38,178 nt of DNA from an uncultured bacterium (GCA_950073265.1 CATMPJ010000007.1:1-38178), one strand, 5' to 3'; positions 15,599 through 24,434 are shown, counted from the stretch's first letter. Notes: generated by a model not told the origin, from the letters alone. Made by a program: numbers and translations.

Positions 15599-17575
15599 CT
15601 ATTCAAGAACGGCTTTGATGCGACGAACACCCGCCGAAGAAGACTCTTCCTTTTTAATTTTAAAGGTGCCTTTAATGTCCTCTAGTTTTTCTACATGAGG
15701 CCCACCACATAGTTCGCGAGAGAAAATCGTACCATCGTTGCCAGTGACAGTGTACACTTTCACTTCGTCTGGATACCTATCCCAGAAACTCCCCTCCACG
15801 GTTGGGTCTTCGTGTGCAGTATCTTTAGCCATAGTTTCAATACTCACTGCGCCCCCGGTTTGAATAGCGTTATTTACCCAGGTCTCAATCTCGTCAAGTT
15901 TAAAGCGCTCAATTTTTTCTGGATGAGTAAAATCAAAGCGTAGACGTTCTCCGGTGATATTTGAACCAGCCTGGTGGATATGATCACCAACAAGTGTACG
16001 CAAGGCAGCAAGCAGTAAGTGCGTGGCTGTGTGGTATTGAACAACTTTTTCTGAATGATCAGCTAAACCACCTTTAAATTTTTGCTCAGCGCCAGCCCGC
16101 GATTTCTCCTTATGCTCTTTCATGAGTTTTTCAAAGCCAGCTAAATCAACCTTTAGTCCTTTTTCAGCTGCAATTTCTTGTGTAAGTTCAATCGGGAAAC
16201 CGTAGGTGGTAAATAGTTCAAAAGCATTTTTTGCGCTAATCACCTTTTCAGCTTTTGCCTTTTGCTTCTTTTGTCCATAGAAAACTCGGTCTCTAATCCG
16301 AATCGCTACATTGTGTTTTTCGTCTGGCGTTTTTTTGAGTTTAAGATCTACTTTCAATGATATTTTATTGAATTGCTTTAGACCGTTCTCAAGCGTCTTT
16401 CGAAATTGCTGTTCTTCCGCAGCTATGGCATCAGTGATGTCATTTTCTTTATCAGAAAGGTATACGTAGTGTGCTTTGTACGTGTCAATAATGCTGTGTG
16501 CAAGGTTTTGTAGTTCACCGTCTGGCAACTCAATCTTGTCTGCGAAGCGGACAGCTCGACGCAGTAAGCGGCGTACAAAATAACCTTGTTCGCTATTGCT
16601 GGGTAATATGCCATCTGCAATCATAAATACCGCACCACGAACATGGTCAGTGATGATACGGAATGCTTCTAAGTGGTCTTGGTACTTTTTATCTGTAAGT
16701 GTTTCAATTTGCATGACGACATTTGCGAGTAAATCGACTTTAAACACATCAGGATCATTATTAACAGCTGCCGTAATGCGTTCTAATCCCCCACCGAAGT
16801 CAATGTTCTTAGCTTCTAGCTCACTAAAACTACCGTCTTCATTTTTGCGGTACTGCATGAAGACATTGTTGCCAATCTCAATAAAGCGGCCGCAATCGCA
16901 ATTAGGATGGCAGTGTTCTCCCCATTTAGGGTCGTGCGGAGTTCCAAAATCGTAAAACATTTCTGAGTCTGGACCGCCCGGCTCCCCCGCTGGCATATTA
17001 CTCGGTACACCCGCCCGGCTCCACCAATTTTTTTTGGCGTTGTAGTAGAAAATTCGCTCTCCTTCTTTCATGCCGCGCTCATAACCCCCAGTTTCAGTGC
17101 CGATATCAGAGATTTTGGCTTCAATCCCCTTTTCTGCAAACAGCTTTTGCCAAAGAGCTGGAGCCTCGTCGTCCTTAGAAATTCCCGCCGCTTCATCACC
17201 TCCGAATACAGTAATGTAGAGCTTATTAGGGTCGAGACCGAGTTCATCAATCAGAAACTCCCACATCCATGGAATTTGCTCTTGCTTGAAATAATCACCA
17301 AACGACCAATTACCGAGCATTTCAAAAAAGGTGGTGTGCCTATTGTCTCCAACTTCGTCAATATCTTCTGCGCGGAAGCACTTTTGAGAGTCCGTAACAC
17401 GAGAACCTTTAGGATGAGTCTCGCCTAGCAAGTACGGGAGCATGGATTGCATACCACTGCCGGTAAACAGCGTGGTTGGATCATTTTCAGGCACGATTGC
17501 AGCCGATGGCACAACGGCGTGCCCTTTCTTCTCCATGAATGCTAAATATTTGGCTCTAATTTCATTTCCGCTCAT
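15599..17575 (-). CDS. alaS: Alanyl-tRNA synthetase, short form without C-Ala domain
   Basis: 658 residues from the ATG at 17575. The class II catalytic domain (1-~240) has FTGSGMQSMLPYLLG and DDIDEVGDNRHTTFFEMLGNWSFGDYF. The tRNA-recognition helices include RRLLRRAVRFADK. The editing domain keeps the metal ligands HTATH (~515-519) and CGGPH (Cys ~623). Typical enzymes are about 875 residues; here the DHHA1/C-Ala domain is absent and the chain ends soon after the editing domain. It charges tRNA-Ala and probably clears mis-charged Ser and Gly. ATG 17575 (MSGNEIR) matches the family start better than the open frame nine codons longer. Confidence 0.97.
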   Translation of the reverse strand: MSGNEIRAKYLAFMEKKGHAVVPSAAIVPENDPTTLFTGSGMQSMLPYLLGETHPKGSRVTDSQKCFRAEDIDEVGDNRHTTFFEMLGNWSFGDYFKQEQIPWMWEFLIDELGLDPNKLYITVFGGDEAAGISKDDEAPALWQKLFAEKGIEAKISDIGTETGGYERGMKEGERIFYYNAKKNWWSRAGVPSNMPAGEPGGPDSEMFYDFGTPHDPKWGEHCHPNCDCGRFIEIGNNVFMQYRKNEDGSFSELEAKNIDFGGGLERITAAVNNDPDVFKVDLLANVVMQIETLTDKKYQDHLEAFRIITDHVRGAVFMIADGILPSNSEQGYFVRRLLRRAVRFADKIELPDGELQNLAHSIIDTYKAHYVYLSDKENDITDAIAAEEQQFRKTLENGLKQFNKISLKVDLKLKKTPDEKHNVAIRIRDRVFYGQKKQKAKAEKVISAKNAFELFTTYGFPIELTQEIAAEKGLKVDLAGFEKLMKEHKEKSRAGAEQKFKGGLADHSEKVVQYHTATHLLLAALRTLVGDHIHQAGSNITGERLRFDFTHPEKIERFKLDEIETWVNNAIQTGGAVSIETMAKDTAHEDPTVEGSFWDRYPDEVKVYTVTGNDGTIFSRELCGGPHVEKLEDIKGTFKIKKEESSSAGVRRIKAVLE

Positions 17576-17592
17576 ACAAAATATGTTGTGCA

Positions 17593-17621
17593 ATACTAGC
17601 AAATACTACTGTCTAAAACAA
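17593..17621 (-). promoter_or_regulatory. Possible alaS promoter
   Basis: TTGTTT, 17-nt spacer, TAGTAT on the minus strand. The -10 ends 17 nt before the alaS ATG. The hexamers are moderate matches only. Confidence 0.4.
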
Positions 17622-17641
17622 ACCACAAGCTATAAAACAAT

Positions 17642-18688
17642 TTAAAAAATTGGCTCGCGATTACCTTTTTTAAAGAAGTAACCTTCCAGTGAATATTTAT
17701 CGTAGCCATAACAGAAAAACGCAATTGGAATACCAATCAGAATGACATGAGGCCAGACTGCTTCCCCAAAGTACAGTAGTGATAGGGTCAAGAAAATGTT
17801 TAGAACCAAAGCAGTAAAACGAATTTCTAATCCCAGTATAAAAAATATACCGAGGGCAATTTCAATAAGTGCTGCGCCGAGTACGATAAACTCAGGGTTG
17901 AACCCAAACACACTAACTAAGTTATACTCATTGACTACCGTAATAGCTAACTGATTGTGTAATATTTTGGCATACACAGAAGCGTAAATCAGACTCGCTC
18001 CAAAACCAACTCGTAATATTAAAAATGCGAGTTCACCGTGTTTACTAGCTAATCCGTCAAACAAATTACGAGCAGTTTGAATAGTAATATGCTTATCTTT
18101 AAGTGACAGGCGATGTCCCCCAATAAATATAAGTACCAGCATTTCAGCAAAGTAGTTCAAGTAGGTGGCCATATACACCCCATGGTAAAAGAGCCCAACC
18201 GCAAATAGCAGCAAGCCAACCGTCCCAGAAAGTCTGGTATATAGGCCTAAAATCATACAAACACCAACCACGTACATGATGGCAACAACAACGGTTGTAA
18301 ACTGGCCGTACATAAGGTTTAGTGGCAATTCTGGACCAAACAATGCCTGGTTATAGGCACACATTAAAAAAGCTAAGCCAGCAGTTACTCTCGCGATAAA
18401 TGGTGCGTAATGCTTTAATTTTATTAAGTAACCGTCAAATTTCTTTTCTAACGGCGCAAAAATTGATACGGAAAATACGGTCGCGGCCAGTACCATAATC
18501 AACGCTGTCCAGATAATGGTGTCACTTAAATTGGCACGGATTACATCAATAAAGGACACCGGCGGCAACTGCTCTAGTGTCATAACTCTGTCTGGTTCAA
18601 GCACGTAGACCTCATGGGCAAAGGTGAATATAGGTGCTAGTAGCAGACAGCTTAGAAACAGGTAATACAGATGACGTAATTTTTGCAT
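17642..18688 (-). CDS. DoxX-like integral membrane protein
   Basis: 348 residues. A likely signal peptide (1-24, ending TFAHEV) and an exported stretch precede eight or so membrane helices. The helices include two DoxX-like four-helix patterns, for example RVTAGLAFLMCAYNQALFGPEL and ILRVGFGASLIYASVYAKIL with LGAALIEIALGIFFILGLEIRF. DoxX proteins are membrane parts of poorly defined redox systems (thiosulfate:quinone or oxidative-stress complexes). The gene starts 5 nt after the flavin reductase, suggesting that electrons from the reductase could enter this membrane protein. It is the last gene of a six-gene operon. Confidence 0.7.
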   Translation of the reverse strand: MQKLRHLYYLFLSCLLLAPIFTFAHEVYVLEPDRVMTLEQLPPVSFIDVIRANLSDTIIWTALIMVLAATVFSVSIFAPLEKKFDGYLIKLKHYAPFIARVTAGLAFLMCAYNQALFGPELPLNLMYGQFTTVVVAIMYVVGVCMILGLYTRLSGTVGLLLFAVGLFYHGVYMATYLNYFAEMLVLIFIGGHRLSLKDKHITIQTARNLFDGLASKHGELAFLILRVGFGASLIYASVYAKILHNQLAITVVNEYNLVSVFGFNPEFIVLGAALIEIALGIFFILGLEIRFTALVLNIFLTLSLLYFGEAVWPHVILIGIPIAFFCYGYDKYSLEGYFFKKGNREPIF

Positions 18689-18693
18689 AATAA

Positions 18694-19422
18694 TTAATAC
18701 CCCTTAAATGGATCAGTGACGATGTCTGAAACTCCTTGCTGGTTTAGTTTTTTTCGAATGGCAGTCAGCATATTTGGTGAGCCTGAGATAAAGTATGTAG
18801 CTGCGCTACCATATTTTTGTATAGTAGCATCAATTGCGGAACTTACTTCTTCCTGTGTGTTTAGAAATTCAATAGTTAGTGAGCTAGATTTTGTGTACAA
18901 CATGAGTTCTTTTTTAAACAAATGAACGCCATTTTTACCTCCGTAGATTAAGTGGACATCATTTTGGCCTTCACTTTCCGTTGCAAGCGCTCCTAACAGA
19001 GCTCGAAATGGCGTAATACCTACACCACCTGCTATACCCACAATTATTTGCTTAGCGTTCTCAACATGAAATTCACCAACAGGACCTCGTATCTTAATTT
19101 GATCACCAGGTTTTAATTGCAGTAAACTTTGTTTATATAAACTAGGTTGTGGAGGAATATTAGTAGTGATTTGAATGCATTGTTCAGCCGTATTGGAAGC
19201 GATAGAAAAGACGCGCCACTGCTTCTTATCGGTACAATTTGGTAGATCAGAAAAAATTGCATGTTGACCAGCTTTCCAAGTTACCCCCTTTGGAATTTTA
19301 AAATAAAAGCTATATACTCCTTCATTCTCCTGCTCGCTCTTAATAAAAGATATTTTTTTGGTTCGCAACAACGCCCAATAATCGAACGGATGTGTGCAAA
19401 TTCGGTATAGTAAATTCCACAT
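18694..19422 (-). CDS. Ferredoxin-NADP-reductase-like flavoprotein
   Basis: 242 residues. FAD domain: AGQHAIF (~51) and RVFSIAS (70-76, the RxYS-type flavin motif), then GPVGEFHV (~113). NAD(P)-binding domain: VGIAGGVGITPFRALL (128-143) and YFISGSPNMLTAI, ending in DPFKGY with an aromatic last residue as in many FNR-type enzymes. No iron-sulfur cysteine cluster, so it must pass electrons to a separate acceptor. It lies between the M3 peptidase gene (6 nt) and the DoxX-like gene (5 nt). Family is firm; the partner is inferred. Confidence 0.87.
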   Translation of the reverse strand: MWNLLYRICTHPFDYWALLRTKKISFIKSEQENEGVYSFYFKIPKGVTWKAGQHAIFSDLPNCTDKKQWRVFSIASNTAEQCIQITTNIPPQPSLYKQSLLQLKPGDQIKIRGPVGEFHVENAKQIIVGIAGGVGITPFRALLGALATESEGQNDVHLIYGGKNGVHLFKKELMLYTKSSSLTIEFLNTQEEVSSAIDATIQKYGSAATYFISGSPNMLTAIRKKLNQQGVSDIVTDPFKGY

Positions 19423-19428
19423 AATTCA

Positions 19429-21267
19429 TCACTTCACTCGCTGCGTTTCAAGCCAAGCAGCATACGTATGACACATGTGCTCAAAACTTTTTTTATTAGT
19501 CCCAATAGTATCTTTGCCGTGCATCATCTTGATGTTAGCGTCTAATACGATTGCACTCTTCGGCTTAGGAACTGATTCCATGCGCGCAATTCTCTCTTTG
19601 GCACGTTTTAGTACAGTATTTGTTGATGCGGTCACATTTTTGAGAAAAGCGTTGGGCGACAGTTTTTTACCAGTAGCCAACTTCACACACTCGGGAAATG
19701 TTTTTGCGGAGCCATATTGCCAGACCTCTTTCATTTCCCTACCTACATTAGGATTGTCCACGATATATCCGTATTTCTTGTAAAAATATTCTCTCCATTG
19801 GCTAAGTGCTAATTGCGCTAAGCCGTAACCCTGATACGAACAAGAACTCTCCCATGAGTAAATATGCGGAATGCTAAGTAGCCTGAGCGATGGAACTGAA
19901 GAATCAGTATGCTTTTTATAAATCTTCTTGGCGATTTTTAAAACTTTTTCTTCGTTTAAGTCCCTAGCTTCATACAGTTCTTTTTCAAAATTCATAACCG
20001 AAGAGATGCCGTTCATCGCCAAAGGACTCAGTGGCCGCAATCGTCGAACTTCTCGCTCATATAGTTCAAACGGGTATGTATCGCCATTTTCATCTGCAGC
20101 ATATCGAGTTGCCCACTCTATACTACTCAGCATAGTGTCGAGAAACATAGACTGTGTTTCGTCCCAGGCTGTTGAAGCTGGAGGGTATTCGTTATTAACA
20201 CAGGCTTCAGTCTCTTCAGAATTTGTGAGATGTGCTGCGTGTCCACCTTCATGAAAAAGAGTGTTGTATCCATCTTCGGCAGAGCCAACTTGCCCGTACA
20301 CCACATTACAGGTGAAATTGGCAGAACCTGGTATACGCTTTCCATTTTTAAAATGAACCAGAGTTGGCCAATGACAAAAACCATTTTCGTATTTTCCTTT
20401 TCGATCAAGCAGATCTAGTTGAAGCGTAGCGCCTTGATAACGAATGCCAAGTGCGCTGAAAGAGCGCCCCCAACGTTCTAGTGCTTTATCAAATGGATAA
20501 TACTTGTCTGATTCCTTTGTAAAGTCACCAGCCAGTAAGTAACCACGGTTCCAAGGCTTACGTAGACCGGGCTGCTTTTTTTCCATTTCACGTAAGTTCT
20601 CAAAAGCATACTTCGTCTTATCATAAATAGTATCAAAGATGGAAAAAAGCTCTTCTTTAGTCATATCCTCTTCCGTCATGACTTTGTATGCGTAAAAATC
20701 ACTAAAACCAAGTTTCTCGGCGTATAGATTGCGTAGACGCACAAGCTGCACAAGCTCTTTGACGCAAGTTACAGCCAATTGCTCAAGCGCTTCGAAACAC
20801 GCCTTGCGAACCGTTTCGTCATCATGGGTTGCTTGGATATCACTCATCTGGGCGCGTGATGCCTTTACGAATTTTTTGCTGTGCGGATCAATATACCCTT
20901 CTTTTCTCGATGATTGCTTTTTGAGGATTTTCTTCTCGAGATCAACAATTTTTTTATAGATTGGTTTTACGTCAGCTGGTGTCTGATACTTTGAAAAAAA
21001 CCATTGCCACTGCTTTAGCTTACGCATTTCTTCATCAGTTGCAGTCAGAAGCGCTGATTCAACAGCTTTTGCGTAAAGTTCATTGCTGCGAAAGGCCTCA
21101 CGAGCCAACTGTGCCGCAGCAAATTCTTTATCAACAGAGTGGTCTCCCATGTATGATGTCCAAAACAACGTTTCGTATGTTTTGTGGATTGAAAGATACT
21201 CTCCATTAAGCTTTTTGAGGAGATTAGTAGTTGATATATTAGTGCTCGTCTCGGCTTTTTTTGGCAT
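19429..21267 (-). CDS. M3-family oligoendopeptidase
   Basis: 612 residues, cytosolic. The zinc motif is HEGGH (339-343) within [11 protein letters not shown], with a downstream Glu ligand in AWDETQS (~370). The late [23 protein letters not shown] is also typical of M3 peptidases (PepF/oligopeptidase F group). It degrades short peptides left by larger proteases. Its first 29 bases overlap the end of the upstream HD-domain gene, so translation is probably coupled. It is about the usual size for PepF. Confidence 0.88.
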   Translation of the reverse strand: MPKKAETSTNISTTNLLKKLNGEYLSIHKTYETLFWTSYMGDHSVDKEFAAAQLAREAFRSNELYAKAVESALLTATDEEMRKLKQWQWFFSKYQTPADVKPIYKKIVDLEKKILKKQSSRKEGYIDPHSKKFVKASRAQMSDIQATHDDETVRKACFEALEQLAVTCVKELVQLVRLRNLYAEKLGFSDFYAYKVMTEEDMTKEELFSIFDTIYDKTKYAFENLREMEKKQPGLRKPWNRGYLLAGDFTKESDKYYPFDKALERWGRSFSALGIRYQGATLQLDLLDRKGKYENGFCHWPTLVHFKNGKRIPGSANFTCNVVYGQVGSAEDGYNTLFHEGGHAAHLTNSEETEACVNNEYPPASTAWDETQSMFLDTMLSSIEWATRYAADENGDTYPFELYEREVRRLRPLSPLAMNGISSVMNFEKELYEARDLNEEKVLKIAKKIYKKHTDSSVPSLRLLSIPHIYSWESSCSYQGYGLAQLALSQWREYFYKKYGYIVDNPNVGREMKEVWQYGSAKTFPECVKLATGKKLSPNAFLKNVTASTNTVLKRAKERIARMESVPKPKSAIVLDANIKMMHGKDTIGTNKKSFEHMCHTYAAWLETQRVK

Positions 21268-21835
21268 TGATTAAAAATTCTTTATATTCAGTAAACGTGT
21301 GGTTGAATTCATGTACTATAGCATTCTTTAGACGACTGTTTAGCACATCGGAAATTGCTTGGTAGACTTCAAGTCGCTTGTCTGTTGACGGACCAAAATC
21401 TTTGAAAAAACGATCATATACGCCAGTGTATTCTTCAACTACAGTCCGAAAATTATGTGATTTATCAGCAGCTGCAATCATGAGAGCTGCGTCGGGCGCG
21501 ACTTGTAATTGGTCTATATACGCCACCTTTTTTTCAAGGGCGCTCGTTTTTACACCATTCTTGTTGTGTGATGGTTCAGTCACGTGCAATACGATGTTGG
21601 TAACGTTGTTTCCAAAGTCTTCGCGCATTTCACTTTCGGTATAAGGCGTATCCTCAATAGTGTCATGTAGTAGCGCAGCAATAATAGTGTCTTCATCATT
21701 TGTATAATCAGACAAAATAAGCATGACGGATATTAAATGAGAGATATACGGTATCGGGAGTGCCCCTTTTCGCACCTGATCTTTATGCAAAATACTCGCT
21801 GCACGAATAGCTTGCTCTACTTTGTATGAGTACAT
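21239..21835 (-). CDS. Stand-alone HD hydrolase of the SpoT/MESH1 type
   Basis: 198 residues built around the metal-dependent hydrolase domain of RelA/SpoT proteins: H17 in [11 protein letters not shown]33 in PYISHLISV, the HDxxED motif at 57-62 (HDTIEDT), and D124 in [10 protein letters not shown]. No synthetase, TGS or ACT domain follows, so it is a small alarmone hydrolase-like protein. Likely activity is removal of 3'-pyrophosphate from (p)ppGpp or a related nucleotide (NADPH for MESH1); the substrate is not proven. It starts 5 nt after the alkyltransferase stop. Confidence 0.84.
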   Translation of the reverse strand: MYSYKVEQAIRAASILHKDQVRKGALPIPYISHLISVMLILSDYTNDEDTIIAALLHDTIEDTPYTESEMREDFGNNVTNIVLHVTEPSHNKNGVKTSALEKKVAYIDQLQVAPDAALMIAAADKSHNFRTVVEEYTGVYDRFFKDFGPSTDKRLEVYQAISDVLNSRLKNAIVHEFNHTFTEYKEFLINAKKSRDEH

Positions 21836-21840
21836 ATTTT

Positions 21841-22098
21841 TTACACTATAGCACCCTCAGCCTCTAACAAGCATCGCTTTTTCATTTCTCCACCACGATT
21901 ATATCCTCCGAGTGTGCCGTCACTTTTAATCACGCGGTGACAAGGTACATCCTCAAGGTAATTATTTGCCATAATGTTGGCAACAGCACGAGCTGCAGCT
22001 GCATTGCCAGCGGCTGCTGCAACCTCTTTGTAGGAACGGGTCTCACCTTTGGGAATGTTTCGTACAACGTCCCTCACTTTGTCTGCGAACATATTCAT
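21841..22098 (-). CDS. ogt: O6-alkylguanine-DNA alkyltransferase, catalytic domain only
   Basis: 85 residues matching the C-terminal DNA-binding/methyltransferase domain: IPKGETRSYKEVAAAAGNAAAARAVANIMANN (helix-turn-helix with the arginine finger) and VPCHRVIKSDGTLGGYNRGGEMKKRCLLEAEG. The acceptor Cys53 in PCHR is present, so it should be active rather than an alkyltransferase-like protein (PWHR). The N-terminal ribonuclease-like domain of Ada/Ogt is missing. The ATG overlaps the stop of the upstream nuclease gene by four bases. Confidence 0.92.
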   Translation of the reverse strand: MNMFADKVRDVVRNIPKGETRSYKEVAAAAGNAAAARAVANIMANNYLEDVPCHRVIKSDGTLGGYNRGGEMKKRCLLEAEGAIV

Positions 22099-22883
22099 TT
22101 GCTTACATTTGCACGATGAACGGCTTGCAATTTTTTGCCAGCGGCCTCACGGTACGGGCAATATTCGCAGCTGTTACCCGATGGTGGCAACTGTTCACTC
22201 TCTAAACAGTCCTTGATCTGACTTAACGTATTACTAATCCATGATGTATCAGTCTCCACCGGAACCAAGGTTGTTTCGAAAATAAGTTTGTCATCAAACG
22301 CATCAAGATTCTTATCTGCGTTTGCGTACACCAAATATCCAATAGTGGACACCGAAAAACCATTTTGCTCCAGCAGCCACCGATACACGCCAAGTTGTCG
22401 AGTATACTGTTGCTCCCACGGTGAATCACCCAGCGACTCAATCTTTCCGTCTTTAGAAGTTGCCTTGTAATCAACAATAATTAGAGTGCCGTCAGGTTGC
22501 ATCCAGATATCGTCCACTGCACCACTCACTGTCAGACCCGTTGCTTTATCTGTGTATGTAATGCCAGTAAAATTGTCGCGCCAAGCGTCTAATTCCGGAT
22601 GTTCAAACGGCACCGCGTCAATATCATATTTTTTCATAATTGGATGCCTGGATTGCGCAACTCGATGTACATCGAACTCCTTCTTGAATAATTCATCTAC
22701 CGCAATGTTTAGGTTAAAGGATGGAAATCCAGGTCGCTTAGTGCCAAGCTTGTTGTCTAGATAAAAACACCGCGGACACTCCATGAAGAAGTCTATTTTT
22801 GAACGAGAAAGTTTCCATTTAGCTCCGCCATAATTCCAGTCTGCGCTACGATTTGGGTTATATTTATACGTATATTCAGCCAT
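22095..22883 (-). CDS. PD-(D/E)XK nuclease, Cas4/RecB-like, with two CxxC pairs
   Basis: 262 residues from the ATG at 22883. Nuclease motifs: GAVDDIW (~121-127) and LIIVDYKAT (D138, K140), then QQYTRQLGVYRWLLE, the QxxxY-type helix of RecB/Cas4 nucleases. Cysteines C36/C39 (CPRC) near the N-terminus and C239/C242 (CEYCPYR) near the C-terminus would come together around a 4Fe-4S cluster or zinc, though the 2+2 spacing differs from the 1+3 of Cas4/AddB. Likely a DNA exonuclease in repair; no CRISPR array or cas genes are present. It heads the six-gene operon and overlaps the alkyltransferase, which fits a DNA-repair role. Confidence 0.82.
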   Translation of the reverse strand: MAEYTYKYNPNRSADWNYGGAKWKLSRSKIDFFMECPRCFYLDNKLGTKRPGFPSFNLNIAVDELFKKEFDVHRVAQSRHPIMKKYDIDAVPFEHPELDAWRDNFTGITYTDKATGLTVSGAVDDIWMQPDGTLIIVDYKATSKDGKIESLGDSPWEQQYTRQLGVYRWLLEQNGFSVSTIGYLVYANADKNLDAFDDKLIFETTLVPVETDTSWISNTLSQIKDCLESEQLPPSGNSCEYCPYREAAGKKLQAVHRANVSK

Positions 22884-22889
22884 GCAACT

Positions 22890-22898
22890 AGTATAACA
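22890..22898 (-). promoter_or_regulatory. Extended -10 of the nuclease-ogt-HD-M3-FNR-DoxX operon
   Basis: TGTTATACT on the minus strand, ending 6 nt before the ATG at 22883; no good -35. It lies just after the terminator at 22924-22958, as expected for the start of a new unit. Predicted mRNA is leaderless. Confidence 0.6.
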
Positions 22899-22923
22899 TC
22901 TCTGTTTAATGCTAACTTCAGCA

Positions 22924-22958
22924 TTAAAAAACACCGTCTTGGAGACGATGTTTTTTAA
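22924..22958. terminator. Intrinsic terminator after the DUF7282-like gene
   Basis: Long inverted repeat of A6-CA-C-CGTCT and AGACG-A-TG-T6 around a 3-base loop, with one mismatch. On the minus strand it follows the stop of the gene at 22973 and ends in T6. The A/T arms would also let it work in reverse. Confidence 0.85.
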
Positions 22959-22972
22959 TACTGAAACTTCTA

Positions 22973-23497
22973 TTACTGCGCAGTAAAGGTATCGAAGACG
23001 GTTTCAAGTTGTACGTCTCCTGCGGTACTGAAGTCAAAGTCGCCATCTTCTTGGTAGACAACGATCGCATATTCTGTTCCTGCGGTTGTTGCTCGCACTA
23101 GTTCAATCTGCTCAGGCACAAGACCTTGTGATTCGCTAAAACGATTCACGCCGAGAATGTACCCTAGCTCTCCATCATTATATTCGCGAACGCCGATCCA
23201 GCCTTCTGCAACCGGGTACTCAGCTTTTTCAATCGTGATTGAACGACTGGCTGGCTGATCTTCAACAACAATGTCTCCGTTTCCAACCATAAGCTTTGGG
23301 CCAGCAGCTTCATCTTCCACTGAAGAGTCTTCTGATTCATCTGTCATTGATGATTCTTCTGCTGACATTTGCTTATCGCCCGGTTTCGTTTGATCAGATG
23401 GGCCTGAAAAGGCCCACACGAGTAGACCCCCAATGAGTAAACCGACGACGAAAGCGACAATAGTTTTTTGATTATCCTGATTTGTTTCTTCTTGCAT
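22973..23497 (-). CDS. Membrane-anchored protein with a DUF7282-like domain
   Basis: 174 residues. One N-terminal membrane helix (~13-31, IVAFVVGLLIGGLLVWAFSG), a Ser/Glu/Asp-rich linker to ~65, and a C-terminal beta-rich domain. The domain reads SITIEKAEYPVAEGWIGVREYNDGELGYILG, then a charged segment and GTEYAIVVYQEDGDFDF. This pattern (a 'gain of value' strand pair, GWIxVR, LGxxxV, AxVYxDDG) resembles DUF7282 domains known from archaeal surface proteins. Function unknown; it would face outward. It has its own promoter and a strong terminator, so is a single-gene unit. Confidence 0.66.
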   Translation of the reverse strand: MQEETNQDNQKTIVAFVVGLLIGGLLVWAFSGPSDQTKPGDKQMSAEESSMTDESEDSSVEDEAAGPKLMVGNGDIVVEDQPASRSITIEKAEYPVAEGWIGVREYNDGELGYILGVNRFSESQGLVPEQIELVRATTAGTEYAIVVYQEDGDFDFSTAGDVQLETVFDTFTAQ

Positions 23498-23533
23498 ACA
23501 AAATTAGATTTGCTGAAATTAACTAATGCACGG

Positions 23534-23542
23534 AGTATACCA
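23534..23542 (-). promoter_or_regulatory. Extended -10 of the DUF7282-like gene
   Basis: TGGTATACT on the minus strand. It ends 36 nt before the ATG at 23497, giving a real leader of about 29 nt, an exception to the short-leader pattern. No Shine-Dalgarno sequence is seen in that leader. Confidence 0.5.
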
Positions 23543-23589
23543 CGCTGAAAAACCTGACCCTATTGACAAATGCGCTATTCATGAGGGTT

Positions 23590-24429
23590 TTAGGAGTCGC
23601 GTTTACAAACGGCTGACACCTCTTGCAGTATTTGTTCTTGTTTTTTGGTCGCAATATGCAGGTGCCTCAATACATGTGGCTTCTCAAGCAAATCGTTACA
23701 CAAGATAATCCCACGCGCAATCAATGTTTCTATTTGGTTACTTGTTAGACTCTGAACAACAGTGATTGGATATATACCAGCTCGCTGAATACGGTCGTGG
23801 AGATTATTGTTTTTTGGATAATCCCAACTAAGTAACTTAAGGCCAACACACTGTGCATAGCGTTCTGCGGCGCTGGTAAATTTAGTATTCGTGATAATCC
23901 AAAACTCTGTGATACCGCATATGTCTGAGTCGCATACACGTTTACCCTGAAGATCAAGGAGTCGCGCGTATGAATATAACGCTACTTGCAAGTCAGATTT
24001 TACCCCAGGACGAGCATGAAACTTTGCTTCTGCCACGAAGCTATGATCTTTTTTATACGCAGCAACATCTATTTCATGATCCGCACAACTTCCTTGAATA
24101 ATGCTACCAATAACGATGTCGTAACCATCGTACTCGAAGACTTTCCCAAGAAACTGTTCGAACGGGAAACCAGTAGGACCCAAACCGAATAAGGCTCTGC
24201 GTAGTGAATAGCGAGTAGCTGCAGGAGGTTTGCTTTCACGCAGCAAAGAAAAGGCCTGGCGGTAGATTTCTTGGGTTTTTATTCCGTCATACAAGATCTT
24301 CTCTATCTCATACACAATATCGGCTATCTCAGACTGGCTTGCACCCGCTCTTCTAAGTGAGCGACGTAGCTTTTCAACCTTAAAATATTCTGTTGTACCG
24401 TCGGCTTTTTCAACTACTGCGTGCATCAT
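23590..24429 (-). CDS. ATP-cone domain fused to an Mrr-like nuclease domain
   Basis: 279 residues. Residues ~3-85 (VVEKADGTTEYFKVEKLRRSLRRAGAS... IYRQAFSLLRES... RYSLRRALFGLGPTG) match the ATP-cone, the nucleotide-sensing module of ribonucleotide reductases and NrdR. Residues ~90-215 form a PD-(D/E)XK domain: FEQFLGKVFEYDGYD, E119-I-D121 and E134-A-K136 as the metal site, then a conserved FWIITNTKFTSAAERYA. The C-terminal ~60 residues are helical. Such a fusion suggests DNA cleavage controlled by ATP/dATP. Two ATG codons open the frame (24429, 24426); promoter spacing slightly favours the second. Fusion is plain; activity is inferred. Confidence 0.8.
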   Translation of the reverse strand: MMHAVVEKADGTTEYFKVEKLRRSLRRAGASQSEIADIVYEIEKILYDGIKTQEIYRQAFSLLRESKPPAATRYSLRRALFGLGPTGFPFEQFLGKVFEYDGYDIVIGSIIQGSCADHEIDVAAYKKDHSFVAEAKFHARPGVKSDLQVALYSYARLLDLQGKRVCDSDICGITEFWIITNTKFTSAAERYAQCVGLKLLSWDYPKNNNLHDRIQRAGIYPITVVQSLTSNQIETLIARGIILCNDLLEKPHVLRHLHIATKKQEQILQEVSAVCKRDS

Positions 24430-24434
24430 GTCTT

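Noticed and set aside
21841-22098. Alkyltransferase-like (inactive) protein
   Set aside because: The acceptor cysteine in PCHR is present, so it is the active type.
22095-22883. CRISPR-associated locus around the Cas4-like gene
   Set aside because: No repeat array and no other cas gene anywhere in the window.
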